A DNA stretch of 7,858 nucleotides from Pseudomonadota bacterium (lineage in GTDB: Bacteria; Pseudomonadota; Gammaproteobacteria; Pseudomonadales; Cellvibrionaceae): positions 1 to 7,858 of the forward strand of contig JAEZGT010000176.1 in assembly GCA_023416875.1 (NCBI GenBank), written 5' to 3'. This document shows, one piece after another, positions 7,103-7,858 of this stretch. How positions within the stretch are numbered: the first letter of the stretch is position 1; every line of letters starts with the position of its first letter. The notes under the pieces are model-generated. The model was not told where the DNA came from and did not search any database. It saw nothing but the letters and a program-made list of their open reading frames with translations. The position numbers were made by a program, and so were the translations under genes.

Positions 7103-7145
7103 AACTGGCAACGCGTGTCCGCATGTCCAATTTGTTGATACGAGA

Positions 7146-7161
7146 CGCTTTTTAAAAAGCG
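7146..7161. repeat. Perfect 16-base palindrome at the convergent gene junction
   Basis: CGCTTTTTAAAAAGCG is perfectly self-complementary and includes the TAA stop of the minus-strand radical SAM gene. It could fold as a six-pair stem with a TTAA loop and so act as a weak two-way terminator between the converging genes, with A/T runs on both strands. The stem is short and AT-rich, and there is no separate T-run after it, so the terminator role is only possible. The rest of the 49-base gap (7103-7151) shows nothing else. Confidence 0.4.
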
Positions 7162-7858
7162 CCTTCGAATGCGCTCGCCTTTTCCAGTAGGGGCTTGCGA
7201 TTGATTTGGTTGGTGACGCGGATTAGCCGATAAGTCGCCATTAGGTTGCGGGTCTTGGCCAGCCGCTGATTGCGGTGAGGGATTACCGCGTAGTCAACAT
7301 CGAGGTTGGCTACCGCAATGTGAGGATATACCTGCTTTTTCAATTGCTCCTGAGCGGGGGTTCCAGGCATCACCGTGAAACGGTTGAGCATGACTCGTTC
7401 AATATAGTCACTATGTTCAGCGATGAAATTCGTCGTTTTTTCGATGTCTTCGATCTCTTCCGAGGGATATCCCACAATGCTGGTCAAGCGTACACTGATG
7501 CCCGCGTTGCTGGCATCTTTGATAAAGGCTGACATACGCTCGAGCTTTACGCCCTTGGCCATGCTACTGAGAACACGTTGACTACCGGATTCCAGGCCGC
7601 ACGTGGTTCTCACCAAGCCCGCTTGCGCAGCCCGTTGCAGATCCTCTGCAGACAGGCCATTGTCCTGGCGCGAATCCACATGGATCGAGGCAGTCCAGCG
7701 CACGCCGGGTGCAACGCGCTGTATATTCGCAATCAAGCCCCGCCAAACTTGTAAATCCGAATTGAGTTTCAAATCCAGAAAAACAAACAAATCCGCGCCG
7801 AAGCGCTGGTGTTGATACTGAATTTCCTGCAACACATTTTCTAAACTGCGTGAGCGAA
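7152..7858 (-). CDS. Radical SAM enzyme, C-terminal part (gene runs off the right edge)
   Basis: The frame is open from the right edge to TAA 7154-7152, giving 234 visible residues that belong to the C-terminal half of a radical SAM protein. Visible features are a beta-strand FVFLDLKLNSD near the start, GLESGSQRVL followed by MAKG (the family's SAM-barrel strand where substrate and cofactor are contacted), and IVGYPSEE, the usual G-x-P-x-E turn. This layout resembles B12-binding radical SAM proteins of the BchE/HpnJ style, but neither the B12 domain nor the CxxxCxxC [4Fe-4S] motif is in view; both would lie upstream, beyond 7858. The in-frame GTG at 7835 is therefore not the true start. The last 60 residues are basic and unlike the core. 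The substrate and pathway cannot be told from this half. The gene converges on the 469-residue membrane protein gene. Confidence 0.88.
   Translation of the reverse strand, partial: RSRSLENVLQEIQYQHQRFGADLFVFLDLKLNSDLQVWRGLIANIQRVAPGVRWTASIHVDSRQDNGLSAEDLQRAAQAGLVRTTCGLESGSQRVLSSMAKGVKLERMSAFIKDASNAGISVRLTSIVGYPSEEIEDIEKTTNFIAEHSDYIERVMLNRFTVMPGTPAQEQLKKQVYPHIAVANLDVDYAVIPHRNQRLAKTRNLMATYRLIRVTNQINRKPLLEKASAFEGAF

Noticed and set aside
1..7858. Mobile element, CRISPR array, tRNA/rRNA or phage genes
   Set aside because: No transposase or integrase motif, no regularly spaced repeats, and no cloverleaf or rRNA-like stretch was seen; nearly all sequence is accounted for by ordinary genes.

Overview
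The window is ordinary bacterial chromosome, GC-moderate and densely packed, with no mobile element, CRISPR array, tRNA or rRNA that I can see. It holds six confident protein-coding genes, one of them cut by the right edge, plus the probable last few codons of a seventh at the left edge. The host is most likely a Gram-negative proteobacterium: there is an outer-membrane-type lipoprotein signal and a soluble-type quinone-linked redox enzyme set. I lean towards a gammaproteobacterium, but that is an impression from gene style and not something the sequence proves.

Left part, plus strand (1-3697): a redox operon. frdA and frdB encode the flavoprotein and iron-sulfur subunits of a fumarate reductase/succinate dehydrogenase of the Wolinella (frdCAB, type B) kind, not the E. 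coli FrdABCD kind. All flavin-linking, active-site and cluster-ligand residues are present. The tail of the cytochrome b gene (frdC) probably occupies the first 34 bases. Twenty bases after frdB lies a UbiA-superfamily membrane prenyltransferase of the MenA-like type, which would make a quinone precursor. The arrangement suggests that the operon supplies both a menaquinone-type fumarate/succinate enzyme and a step in making its quinone.

Middle, minus strand (5491 down to 3756): a two-gene, translationally coupled unit. A small four-helix membrane protein of the DUF2231 type overlaps by 4 bases a lipoprotein of the PQQ-type glucose/sorbosone dehydrogenase (beta-propeller) family. A GC-rich hairpin with a T-run at 3711-3736, best formed on the minus strand, separates this unit from the converging redox operon.

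Right part: a 201-base divergent intergenic region (5492-5692) is followed by a plus-strand gene (5693-7102) for a 469-residue two-helix membrane protein that I do not recognise. It converges on the C-terminal part of a radical SAM enzyme gene on the minus strand (7152 to beyond the window), whose cluster-binding N-terminal half lies outside.

Nothing here amounts to a clearly new system. The points most worth following up are the prenyltransferase in a type-B frd operon, the conserved-histidine DUF2231 partner of the sugar dehydrogenase, and the unrecognised 469-residue membrane protein.
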